17,342 nt of DNA, from the NCBI GenBank assembly GCA_047973165.1, contig JBKEBM010000033.1, positions 1 through 17,342 of the forward strand, in the 5' to 3' direction. Of this stretch, positions 7,195 to 13,467 are shown piece by piece. The notes beneath the pieces are model-generated. The model made no database searches. It was given only the letters and a program-made list of their open reading frames with translations, and had not been told where the DNA came from. Each line of letters opens with the position of its first letter. Position 1 is the first letter of the stretch. The DNA is from JBKEAD01 sp047973165 (GTDB taxonomy: Bacteria > Verrucomicrobiota > Verrucomicrobiia > Chthoniobacterales > JBKEAD01). Both the position numbers and the translations under genes were made by a program.

Positions 7195-8562
7195 ATGCTC
7201 ACTTCGACTCGAATCCCATCAACCGCACTGCTCGCACTCCTCCTGGGCATCTGTCTCCCGTCCTGCGTCCTTCCGCCCAAGCCCTATCATAAAGACAAGA
7301 CGGCCCAGGTAAGTCGTGCTTCCATTGAAAAGAAAAACTCTCACAGCATTGATACCGGAAAATTCTGGTGGGGAACCTCTACCTCAAGCTTCCAAAATGA
7401 AGATCGCGGAGAAAAACCCGGCTCATCCAAATACTTCAAAACAGACTGGGACGAATTTGCTGAGGAAGGAGTCATCCCTCCACGCGGAGAAGATGCCACT
7501 TTTTCCTGGACGCTTTTTAATCGCGACCTTCGGACTCTGAAAGACATCGGCGTTACTCATTACCGCTTCGGCATCGAATGGGGACGCGTCGAACCCCGCC
7601 CAAACGAATTTAACGAAGAAGCCATTCAGCAATACGTCGATATGGCAAAAAAACTGCGAGCCCGCGGTATCACTCCCATCGTCACGCTCTGGCACTTCAC
7701 TTTCCCCGGCTGGCTTTACGACGGAAAAAAGAAAAATCGCTCAAATTTTTTGCATCCTGATGTTGAAAAACACTGGGCCGTATTTGTTGCAAAAATGGTA
7801 ACCGCGCTTGCACCCTACGTTCAAATTTACGTTCCGCAAAATGAACCCAACGGCGACCTTTATCTCGGATACTTTGCCGGGCACTGGCCTCCGGCCCTTC
7901 TCCTCACCCCAGGCTCTTTGAAAAAAGCAACCGCCGTTTGCGTGCGAATGTTTCGCGAAGCCTCCAGGATCATTCGCGAAAAACGCTCCGACGCTATCGT
8001 CATGGGAATTTATTCTATTCCTAAATGGAACCGCAATTACCTGCAGGACCCAACGGGCTTTGTTTATAATATGATGATGCATCAGAACTTTGATCACCTC
8101 GATCAGGTCGTTGATTACATGGATGTCATCGGAGTAAATTATTATTATTCTCAGGATGCCTCGGCACTGCGCTTTATCGTTCGTCCACAGGGAGAGGTCT
8201 CCTCAAACTACACGCAAAACGGCTGGGAGATTATTCCCGAGGGACTTTATGAAGTCCTCATGGACGTTTCCAAACGCTACGATAAACCCATCGTCATCAC
8301 CGAAAACGGAATTGGCACCCAAAGCGAGCAAAAGAAAATTCGCTACTTTCGTGAACACATCAACCAGATGCGCCGCGCCATGAACGACGGTGTCGATGTC
8401 CGCGGATATATGCCCTGGACACTCATCGACAACTACGAATGGGCCGAGGGCTACGGTGCAAATTTCGGACTCACCCGCATGGATAAAAAATCCAAAGACC
8501 TTATTCCGGAACCCTCTGGCCATTGGTTTAAAGAGTTTATAAAAGTCAATCCCGAGCCTTAA
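7195..8562 (+). CDS. Glycoside hydrolase family 1 (beta-glycosidase-like) lipoprotein
   Basis: GH1 enzymes are retaining beta-glycosidases using two glutamates. The acid/base is E217 in PQNEPN and the nucleophile is E370 in VITENG. Other family landmarks are IEWGRVEP, TLWHFTFPGWL and, near the end, DNYEWAEGYGANFGL, matching the usual DNxEWxxGYxxRFGL. At 455 aa the catalytic domain is full length. I chose the ATG at 7195 because it gives a lipoprotein signal: a hydrophobic run, then LPSC with the lipidated Cys near residue 24. An in-frame GTG at 7138 would add 19 residues ahead of the signal. The predicted location, anchored outside the cytoplasm, is unusual since most bacterial GH1 enzymes are cytoplasmic. 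The substrate-pocket motif reads SFQNED rather than the common YQxEG, so specificity cannot be guessed. It is divergent from a secreted protein and its stop overlaps bioA's. Confidence 0.92.
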   Translation: MLTSTRIPSTALLALLLGICLPSCVLPPKPYHKDKTAQVSRASIEKKNSHSIDTGKFWWGTSTSSFQNEDRGEKPGSSKYFKTDWDEFAEEGVIPPRGEDATFSWTLFNRDLRTLKDIGVTHYRFGIEWGRVEPRPNEFNEEAIQQYVDMAKKLRARGITPIVTLWHFTFPGWLYDGKKKNRSNFLHPDVEKHWAVFVAKMVTALAPYVQIYVPQNEPNGDLYLGYFAGHWPPALLLTPGSLKKATAVCVRMFREASRIIREKRSDAIVMGIYSIPKWNRNYLQDPTGFVYNMMMHQNFDHLDQVVDYMDVIGVNYYYSQDASALRFIVRPQGEVSSNYTQNGWEIIPEGLYEVLMDVSKRYDKPIVITENGIGTQSEQKKIRYFREHINQMRRAMNDGVDVRGYMPWTLIDNYEWAEGYGANFGLTRMDKKSKDLIPEPSGHWFKEFIKVNPEP

Positions 8563-9896
8563 TCACACACTTCATCAAGTGCCTTTTTCAAAGCATCCAG
8601 GCACTGGTCGATCTGCTCCAAACTACTGCAATAAGGCGGTATCAGCACGATAGTGTCACGAATGGGTCGAGTCAGAAGGCCATATTTTTTTGCGGCCTCA
8701 CATACCTTTGCACCCACTTGTTGCTGCCAGGGATAAAATTGCTGTGTGCCTGTCTCATCGGCTTTTTTCTTTACGACATCGATTCCGGCGATGAAACCGA
8801 TTTGACGAATCTCTCCCACATGCGGATGTTCAGCCAGGCCCGCCAGCCCCTGCTTCAGGTGCGCAATTTTCGGCTGTAGATTTTCGAGTGTTTTTTCTTT
8901 TTCAAAAATATCCAGGCTGGCAAGTGCAGCAGCACACCCCAGGGCGTTCGCGGTGTAACTGTGGCCGTAAAAAAAGCTCCGGAGTTCCTCGTAAGAGCCC
9001 AGGAACCCCTCAAAGACACGGCGCGTCGTCAGGGTCGCAGCAAGCGGCAGGTAGCCGCCGGTCAGCCCCTTAGCCAGGCAAAGAAAATCGGGTGTCACGT
9101 CTTCATGCTGACAAGCAAACATTTTTCCCGTTCGGCCAAAGCCCGTCATGATTTCATCGAGGATTAAAAAAGTATCGTGCTGGCTGCACAGGTCGCGCAG
9201 TTTTGAGAGCATACCCTCCGGCCACAGCCGAATGCCTGCAACGGCCTGAACCATCGGCTCAATAATGACACCGGCCACACGCCCGGCAGCCAGTTCCGGA
9301 AGAGCCGCACATTCCTCCAGCGAACGAACCCGCAAAACCGGAAAGTGAAATTTTTTAAAACGCTCATGAAAAGTCGGGATGCCACCAAGACTTGAAGCAC
9401 CGAAAGTATCTCCGTGGTAAGCATTATCAAAAGCGACAAAATAGTTGCGATCCGGAGCAGCATTTTGCTGCCAGTATTGTGCTGCCATTTTCAGTGCGAC
9501 TTCGACTGCCGTCGATCCGTCGTCCGAAAAAAAGACGCGTTCGAGAGTCTCCGGTTCAAAAAAATCTACCAGCCGCCCGGCAAGCTCCGAGGCACCGGGA
9601 TGCCCGGACCCCAGGTAGGAAACATGGGCGACTCGCTCAAGCTGTGCGGTAATGGCTGCGTTGATTTTCGGATGTGCATGCCCGTGGAGATTTGTCCAGA
9701 TCGAGGAATTGCCATCGATATACTCCCGCCCCTGGACATCACACAAAATGGCTCCCCTACCCGACTCCAGCATCAGCGGCGAGTAAGCTGGATCGCACCA
9801 GTCACGCATTTGAGTAAAAGGATGCCAGCCAAACTGCTGGTCGAGCTCCGCCGCAGACTTATTAAAACCTGATTTTCTTTGATCCGAAGAAGACAT
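8559..9896 (-). CDS. bioA: Adenosylmethionine-8-amino-7-oxononanoate aminotransferase
   Basis: BioA is the PLP enzyme that transfers the amino group of S-adenosylmethionine to KAPA, giving 7,8-diaminopelargonate in biotin synthesis. Family signs are WHPFTQM near residue 24, the cofactor-binding DDGSTAVEVALK, AYHGDTFGASSLGG, the acidic ILDEIMTGFGRTG and the PLP lysine K276 in AKGLTGG. The 445-aa length is normal. I set the start at the ATG ending at 9896, because the sequence further upstream (open to 10121) overlaps trmD and looks non-coding. No BirA operator palindrome and no other bio genes are present, so regulation is not apparent. It is divergent from trmD, with 87 bases between them, and ends in a TTAA overlap with the GH1 gene. 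Confidence 0.94.
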   Translation of the reverse strand: MSSSDQRKSGFNKSAAELDQQFGWHPFTQMRDWCDPAYSPLMLESGRGAILCDVQGREYIDGNSSIWTNLHGHAHPKINAAITAQLERVAHVSYLGSGHPGASELAGRLVDFFEPETLERVFFSDDGSTAVEVALKMAAQYWQQNAAPDRNYFVAFDNAYHGDTFGASSLGGIPTFHERFKKFHFPVLRVRSLEECAALPELAAGRVAGVIIEPMVQAVAGIRLWPEGMLSKLRDLCSQHDTFLILDEIMTGFGRTGKMFACQHEDVTPDFLCLAKGLTGGYLPLAATLTTRRVFEGFLGSYEELRSFFYGHSYTANALGCAAALASLDIFEKEKTLENLQPKIAHLKQGLAGLAEHPHVGEIRQIGFIAGIDVVKKKADETGTQQFYPWQQQVGAKVCEAAKKYGLLTRPIRDTIVLIPPYCSSLEQIDQCLDALKKALDEVCD

Positions 9897-9983
9897 GGCA
9901 GGCAATTCTATAAAAATCGATTCCCGGTAAAAGACTATTAAACAGTATTGATTTTTGAAGTGATTGCTCACTAGCCTGGAGCG

Positions 9984-10652
9984 ATGCGGATTGATGTGCT
10001 GACTTTGTTTCCGGAGATGTGTGAAGGACCTCTCACTGAAAGTATGATGCGACGTGCGCAGAAGCTGGAAAAGGTCGAAATAAAAGTCCACAACATTCGC
10101 GACTGGGCACAGGATAAGCACCGGGTCACCGATGAGCCTCCCTACGGCGGCGGGCCGGGTATGGTTTTAAAAATCGAGCCGATTTACGAGGCACTGAAAA
10201 GTCTGCGCGGTCCGGAGAGCCGTGTTATTTATCTCTCGCCACAGGGACAACCCTTCGTTCAAAAACAAGCGGAGCAACTCGCCGAAGAACAGCACCTGAT
10301 TTTTCTTTGCGGACACTATGAGGGAGTGGACGAGCGCGTGGTCAAACATCTCGTCGATGAGCAAATTTCGATTGGAGACTACGTGCTCACAAACGGCGTC
10401 CTGCCCGCGCTGGTTGTCATCGATACCGTCGTGCGGCTGATTCCGGGCGTACTTGGAGATTCCGAATCAGCAAACCGGGATTCTTTTTCGACAGGAGAGC
10501 TGGATTATCCGCACTACACACGACCCGCTGAGTTTATGGGGTGGAAAGTTCCCGAAGTTTTGCTTTCGGGAAACCATGCTGCGATTGAGCAGTGGCGACA
10601 GCAAAAAGCCGCTGAACTGACCAGGGAAAGACGCCCGGATTTGGCGAAATAG
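9984..10652 (+). CDS. trmD: tRNA (guanine-N1-)-methyltransferase TrmD
   Basis: TrmD makes m1G37 in tRNAs with G36-G37, preventing +1 frameshifts, and works as a knotted SPOUT dimer. The 222-aa product has the family landmarks MRIDVLTLFPEM, YGGGPGMVLKIEP, IYLSPQGQPF, CGHYEGVDERV and the knot segment IGDYVLTNGVLPALVVIDTVVRLIPGVLG. In the last segment most TrmD proteins read LTGGELPAM; here GGE is replaced by NGV (see findings). The start is ATG at 9984, with GGAG only two bases upstream. It opens a plus-strand series with ffh 59 bases downstream. In most bacteria trmD lies after rpsP-rimM; here it leads the cluster. Confidence 0.94.
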   Translation: MRIDVLTLFPEMCEGPLTESMMRRAQKLEKVEIKVHNIRDWAQDKHRVTDEPPYGGGPGMVLKIEPIYEALKSLRGPESRVIYLSPQGQPFVQKQAEQLAEEQHLIFLCGHYEGVDERVVKHLVDEQISIGDYVLTNGVLPALVVIDTVVRLIPGVLGDSESANRDSFSTGELDYPHYTRPAEFMGWKVPEVLLSGNHAAIEQWRQQKAAELTRERRPDLAK

Positions 10653-10711
10653 AAAAGGTTTTGGTATATCGGGCTGGTCAATTCGGGCGGCTTGTGTAGG
10701 GTTCCGTTCTT

Positions 10712-12076
10712 ATGTTTTCACGTCTTTCAGACAAGCTGCAGGATGTGTTCAAGGATTTACGAGGACACGGAAAAATCAGCGAGACCAATGTGACTGCTGC
10801 CTTGCGAGAGGTGCGCCTGGCACTCCTCGAAGCCGATGTACATTACCAGGTCGCTAAGGACTTTATTGCACGGGTAAAAGACAAGGCACTCGGAGAGGAA
10901 GTCCTGCGCAGTGTCACGCCGGGTCAGCAAATTATAAAAATTTTTCAGGACGAACTCGTGGCACTCCTGGGTGGGGACTCCGAGCATTTCGAACTGCCAA
11001 AGCATGCAAAAATTCTGATGGTGGGGCTCAATGGTGCGGGTAAGACAACCAGTTCAGCAAAGCTCGCACTGCATTTAAAATCCCTGGGACGCAAGCCTGG
11101 CCTCATCGCCTGCGACCTTGTGCGCCCTGCTGCGATTGATCAACTCGCCACCCTGGGGCGCCAGACAGACATCCCCGTTTTTACTCCGGATAAGGACGAA
11201 AAAAATGTTCTCACCGTTGCCAAGCAGGCCCGTGCCTGGGCGGAAGAGAATGGTTTCGATACGGAGATTTATGATACGGCGGGACGCCAGGAAATCGACG
11301 AACCTCTGGTGCAGGAGCTGGTGCGGCTCCGCGATTTTCTCACGCCCGATGAGATTTTACTGACCTGCGATGCGGCGACCGGACAACAGGCCGTGAGCGT
11401 GGCCGAGCATTTTCACGGTGCGCTTGGCATTAGCGGAGTTGTTTTGACAAAACTCGATGGTGATGCACGAGGCGGTGCTGCATTGTCCCTGCGCGAAGTC
11501 ACAAAGCAGCCGATAAAGTTTGCCGGCGTCGGTGAGAAGCTGGAGCAATTTGAGGTTTTCCATCCCGATCGTGTAGCCGGGCGCATCCTGGGAATGGGAG
11601 ATGTCGTTTCCCTGGTGGAGAAAGCTGCTGATGCAATTACCGAGGAAGATGCCGCGCGAATGGAGAGAAAACTGCGCACGGCAAGCTTCGACCTGGAGGA
11701 CTTTCTTCAGCAGTTTAAACTGCTTCGTCGCATGGGTCCGCTTGAAAATGTGCTTGGCATGATCCCTGGGATGGATAAGCTCAAAGATTCTTCGATTGAC
11801 GAGAAGCAACTAAAACGTGTAGAGGCTATCGTTCTCTCCATGACGCGAGAGGAACGTGCGCGGCCTGCAATTTTAAATGCTCGTCGTCGCCAGCGTGTCG
11901 CTCGCGGCAGCGGAACTTCCGTCAGCGAGGTGAACAATCTTCTTCTGAAGTTTAGTCAGATGAAAAAAATGATGAAGAAGATGGGAAAAATGAAAAAGCT
12001 CATGCCAAACTTCGCAAAGGGGGGCGGCATGGGACCGGAGAGTCTCAAAGGTCTGAAAGGACTCAAAGGGCTTTGA
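10712..12076 (+). CDS. ffh: Signal recognition particle protein Ffh
   Basis: Ffh binds SRP RNA and hydrophobic signal sequences as they leave the ribosome, then docks with FtsY to deliver membrane proteins. The 454-aa protein has the helical N domain (1-90, with LREVRLALLEADVHY), the G domain with P-loop GLNGAGKTT, DLVRPAAIDQL, DTAGR and TKLDGDARGGAALS, and the methionine-rich M domain. That domain includes MGPLENVLGMIPGM, the RNA-binding RVARGSGTSVSEVNNLL and the Met/Lys run MKKMMKKMGKMKKLM. The G3 motif continues DTAGRQEID, where Leu normally follows Arg. The tail repeats KGL three times. The start is ATG at 10712, with a weak AGGG upstream. rpsP follows 32 bases after the stop. Confidence 0.96.
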   Translation: MFSRLSDKLQDVFKDLRGHGKISETNVTAALREVRLALLEADVHYQVAKDFIARVKDKALGEEVLRSVTPGQQIIKIFQDELVALLGGDSEHFELPKHAKILMVGLNGAGKTTSSAKLALHLKSLGRKPGLIACDLVRPAAIDQLATLGRQTDIPVFTPDKDEKNVLTVAKQARAWAEENGFDTEIYDTAGRQEIDEPLVQELVRLRDFLTPDEILLTCDAATGQQAVSVAEHFHGALGISGVVLTKLDGDARGGAALSLREVTKQPIKFAGVGEKLEQFEVFHPDRVAGRILGMGDVVSLVEKAADAITEEDAARMERKLRTASFDLEDFLQQFKLLRRMGPLENVLGMIPGMDKLKDSSIDEKQLKRVEAIVLSMTREERARPAILNARRRQRVARGSGTSVSEVNNLLLKFSQMKKMMKKMGKMKKLMPNFAKGGGMGPESLKGLKGLKGL

Positions 12077-12108
12077 CTTAGTAAAAACAAAACAACATAA
12101 CTTATTTT

Positions 12109-12366
12109 ATGGCAGTAGCAATTCGATTAAAACGTGAAGGGGCCAGAAACAACCCCTACTATAAAATCGTGGTCGCCGATAAACGGAGTCCGCGGGACGG
12201 CAAATTCATTGAGATCATTGGCACTTACGATCCGAAGGTCGAGGGAGAAAATTTTTCCCTGAAACTGGATCGGGCGGAATACTGGGTAGGAGTTGGTGCA
12301 CAGCCCTCACAGACCGTCAACAGCATCATCAATAAAGCTCGCAAAAAAGAAACTGCGACGGCTTAA
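12109..12366 (+). CDS. rpsP: 30S ribosomal protein S16
   Basis: S16 is a small-subunit assembly protein. The 85-aa product shows the family opening AIRLKREGARNNPYYKIVVADKR-type sequence, SPRDGKFIEIIGTYDP, and the later LDRAEYWVGVGAQPSQTV. The start is ATG at 12109 after an A/T-rich leader with no SD sequence, 32 bases past ffh. The ffh-rpsP-khpA order is the familiar conserved one. The downstream gene begins five bases after the rpsP stop codon. Confidence 0.96.
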   Translation: MAVAIRLKREGARNNPYYKIVVADKRSPRDGKFIEIIGTYDPKVEGENFSLKLDRAEYWVGVGAQPSQTVNSIINKARKKETATA

Positions 12367-12371
12367 ACCCC

Positions 12372-12602
12372 GTGGAAGAATTTCTCCGATTTGTAATTAA
12401 CAACCTCGTCGAATATCCCGACGAGGTTATTATTACTTCGGCGGAAGACGGGGACCGGATTGTTTTTCGCCTCGCAATGAGAAAAAGCGATCTGGGCCGT
12501 GTCATCGGGCGAGCCGGGCATACGATCAATGCTTTGCGCAGTCTTTTGTCCGCCGCAGCTGCAAAGCGCGGGATAAAAGCAGACCTGCAAATTGTTGAGT
12601 AA
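12372..12602 (+). CDS. khpA: KhpA-type KH-domain RNA-binding protein
   Basis: KhpA (YlqC) is a single-KH-domain RNA-binding protein that often partners with KhpB (Jag) and affects cell division and envelope genes in Gram-positive bacteria. The 76-aa product is one KH domain, with EEFLRFVINNLVEYPDEV at the N-terminus and the nucleic-acid loop as GRAG within GRVIGRAGHTINALRSLL. The start is GTG at 12372, five bases after the rpsP stop and without an SD sequence, suggesting translational coupling. The next gene in most genomes, rimM, is missing; a small lipoprotein gene follows instead. Confidence 0.92.
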   Translation: MEEFLRFVINNLVEYPDEVIITSAEDGDRIVFRLAMRKSDLGRVIGRAGHTINALRSLLSAAAAKRGIKADLQIVE

Positions 12603-12657
12603 AATAAATTTTCTTTCTCGTAATTTTAATTTTTAAATTCGATTTACACCTTTGATT

Positions 12658-12906
12658 ATGAAGCAGATTCTCAGCCTCACTTTTCTTCTTGCTGTGCTTG
12701 CGGCAATGACTCTTTCCACGACCTCTTGTCAGCGTTTTCCGGCCTCGGAAACAGTCATTGAAGATGCTCACGGGAAAGGCGGCCACGGCGATCACAGTTC
12801 AGAAGGCGACCATCATTCAGCCGACAAGAGCGAAAAACACGCCTCGCAGTCCCACGGTGACGACGGCAAAGCTCCGACTTATTTCCCGGATCAGAAAGCG
12901 GACTGA
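12658..12906 (+). CDS. Small histidine-rich lipoprotein of unknown function
   Basis: The 82-aa product starts at the ATG at 12658 with a hydrophobic signal (LSLTFLLAVLAAMTLS) ending TTSC, a plausible lipobox with Cys near residue 24. The short mature chain is very polar and rich in His, Asp, Glu, Ser and Gly, with clusters such as HGKGGHGDHSSEGDHH. It has at least nine His and no predicted globular core. The His/Asp content suggests metal binding at the envelope, perhaps zinc, copper or nickel, which is inference from composition. No SD sequence is seen. It lies 55 bases after khpA on the same strand, and its stop codon sits in a small hairpin. The family is not recognised. Confidence 0.72.
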   Translation: MKQILSLTFLLAVLAAMTLSTTSCQRFPASETVIEDAHGKGGHGDHSSEGDHHSADKSEKHASQSHGDDGKAPTYFPDQKAD

Positions 12907-12916
12907 TTTTTCAGTC
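12901..12916 (+). other. Hairpin over the lipoprotein stop codon
   Basis: GACTGA (12901-12906) and TCAGTC (12911-12916) pair perfectly around a TTTT loop. The TGA stop codon is in the left arm. No T-run follows, so it is not a standard terminator; it may protect the mRNA 3' end together with the larger inverted repeat just downstream. Confidence 0.35.
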
Positions 12917-12932
12917 GATTTGGAATAAATTT

Positions 12933-13011
12933 GGCAGGGTCGTTTTGATAAAACGACCGCCTCGTGTGACTACATCTTCATCCCGCGATCGTTTTATCAA
13001 ACGACCCTACC
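12933..13011. repeat. Large inverted repeat built from two palindromes (REPIN-like or bidirectional terminator)
   Basis: The left arm at 12937-12956 (GGGTCGTTTTGATAAAACGA) and the right arm at 12989-13007 (TCGTTTTATCAAACGACCC) are reverse complements apart from one extra A:T. Flanking GG and CC extend the match with one mismatch. The arms are separated by 32 bases. Each arm is itself palindromic: GTCGTTTT-GAT-AAAACGAC on the left and TCGTTT-TATC-AAACGA on the right. Two REP-like units in inverted orientation between convergent genes is the REPIN layout. The long stem could also end transcription from both sides, although no T-run follows it. Confidence 0.55.
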
Positions 13012-13029
13012 GGGGGGGAACTTGTTATA

Positions 13030-13075
13030 CGATTTAGTGAGACAAGTTAATACGCAAATTTGGATTACTAAATCG
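13030..13075. repeat. Inverted repeat next to the queD stop codon
   Basis: CGATTTAGT (13030-13038) and ACTAAATCG (13067-13075) are perfect 9-bp reverse complements with 28 bases between. Inside and around them lie AACTTGT/ACAAGTT (13019-13025 and 13042-13048) and a direct repeat GGATTACT (13062-13069 and 13075-13082) that enters the queD stop region. These are the only structures near the 3' end of the que operon, so a processing or terminator role is possible. Confidence 0.4.
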
Positions 13076-13077
13076 GA

Positions 13078-13446
13078 TTACTTCGCCTGCGGGCCGTAGT
13101 AGGTGCAGCGTGCACGAGGGGTTTCGTGCAATACGATTTTGTAAAGGCCGGGTAATTTTTTCTCCAGATTTTCCCAGAGCCATACGCACATGTTTTCAAT
13201 CGTCGGATTTTCCAGGCCGGGGAGCTCGTTGAGGTAGGCGTGGTCGAGCTGATCGAGTAAGGGCTGCATGGCCTCACTGATTTTGGAGTGATCGTAAACC
13301 CAGGCCGTTTTTGGGTCGGCTTCTCCCTGGATGCTGATCTCGGCTTTGAAGCTGTGGCCGTGGAGCTGTCTGCATTTATGACCTTCCGGAACGGTAGGGA
13401 GTGTCTGTGCGGATTCGAAGCGAAAGTCTTTTGTGATTCGGAACAT
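13078..13446 (-). CDS. queD: 6-carboxy-5,6,7,8-tetrahydropterin synthase (QueD), with altered zinc-ligand site
   Basis: QueD converts 7,8-dihydroneopterin triphosphate to 6-carboxytetrahydropterin, the step before QueE in preQ0/queuosine synthesis. The 122-aa protein aligns throughout with the family: PEGHKC with catalytic C25, the CxxxHGH motif (H29, H31), LDHAYLN with H69, GLENPTIEN and the C-terminal E108. One clear deviation is that the family FxxAHxL motif, whose His is the first zinc ligand, reads FESAQTL, with Q14 from CAG. Whether zinc binding survives is unknown. The start is ATG at 13446, 21 bases after queE, which fits an operon. The TAA is followed by an inverted-repeat region. 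Assignment to QueD rather than another PTPS-like enzyme rests on CxxxHGH and on the queE neighbour. Confidence 0.92.
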   Translation of the reverse strand: MFRITKDFRFESAQTLPTVPEGHKCRQLHGHSFKAEISIQGEADPKTAWVYDHSKISEAMQPLLDQLDHAYLNELPGLENPTIENMCVWLWENLEKKLPGLYKIVLHETPRARCTYYGPQAK

Positions 13447-13467
13447 GATATTGATGAGTTGAGTTTT

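Noticed and set aside
9897..9983. Possible BirA operator or strong promoter between bioA and trmD
   Set aside because: I found no TTGTAAAC/GTTTACAA-type palindrome and only poor -35/-10 pairs on either strand.
9897..10121. N-terminal extension of bioA
   Set aside because: The frame stays open upstream of 9896, but the added residues overlap trmD and match nothing in BioA, while the 9896 ATG gives normal family length.
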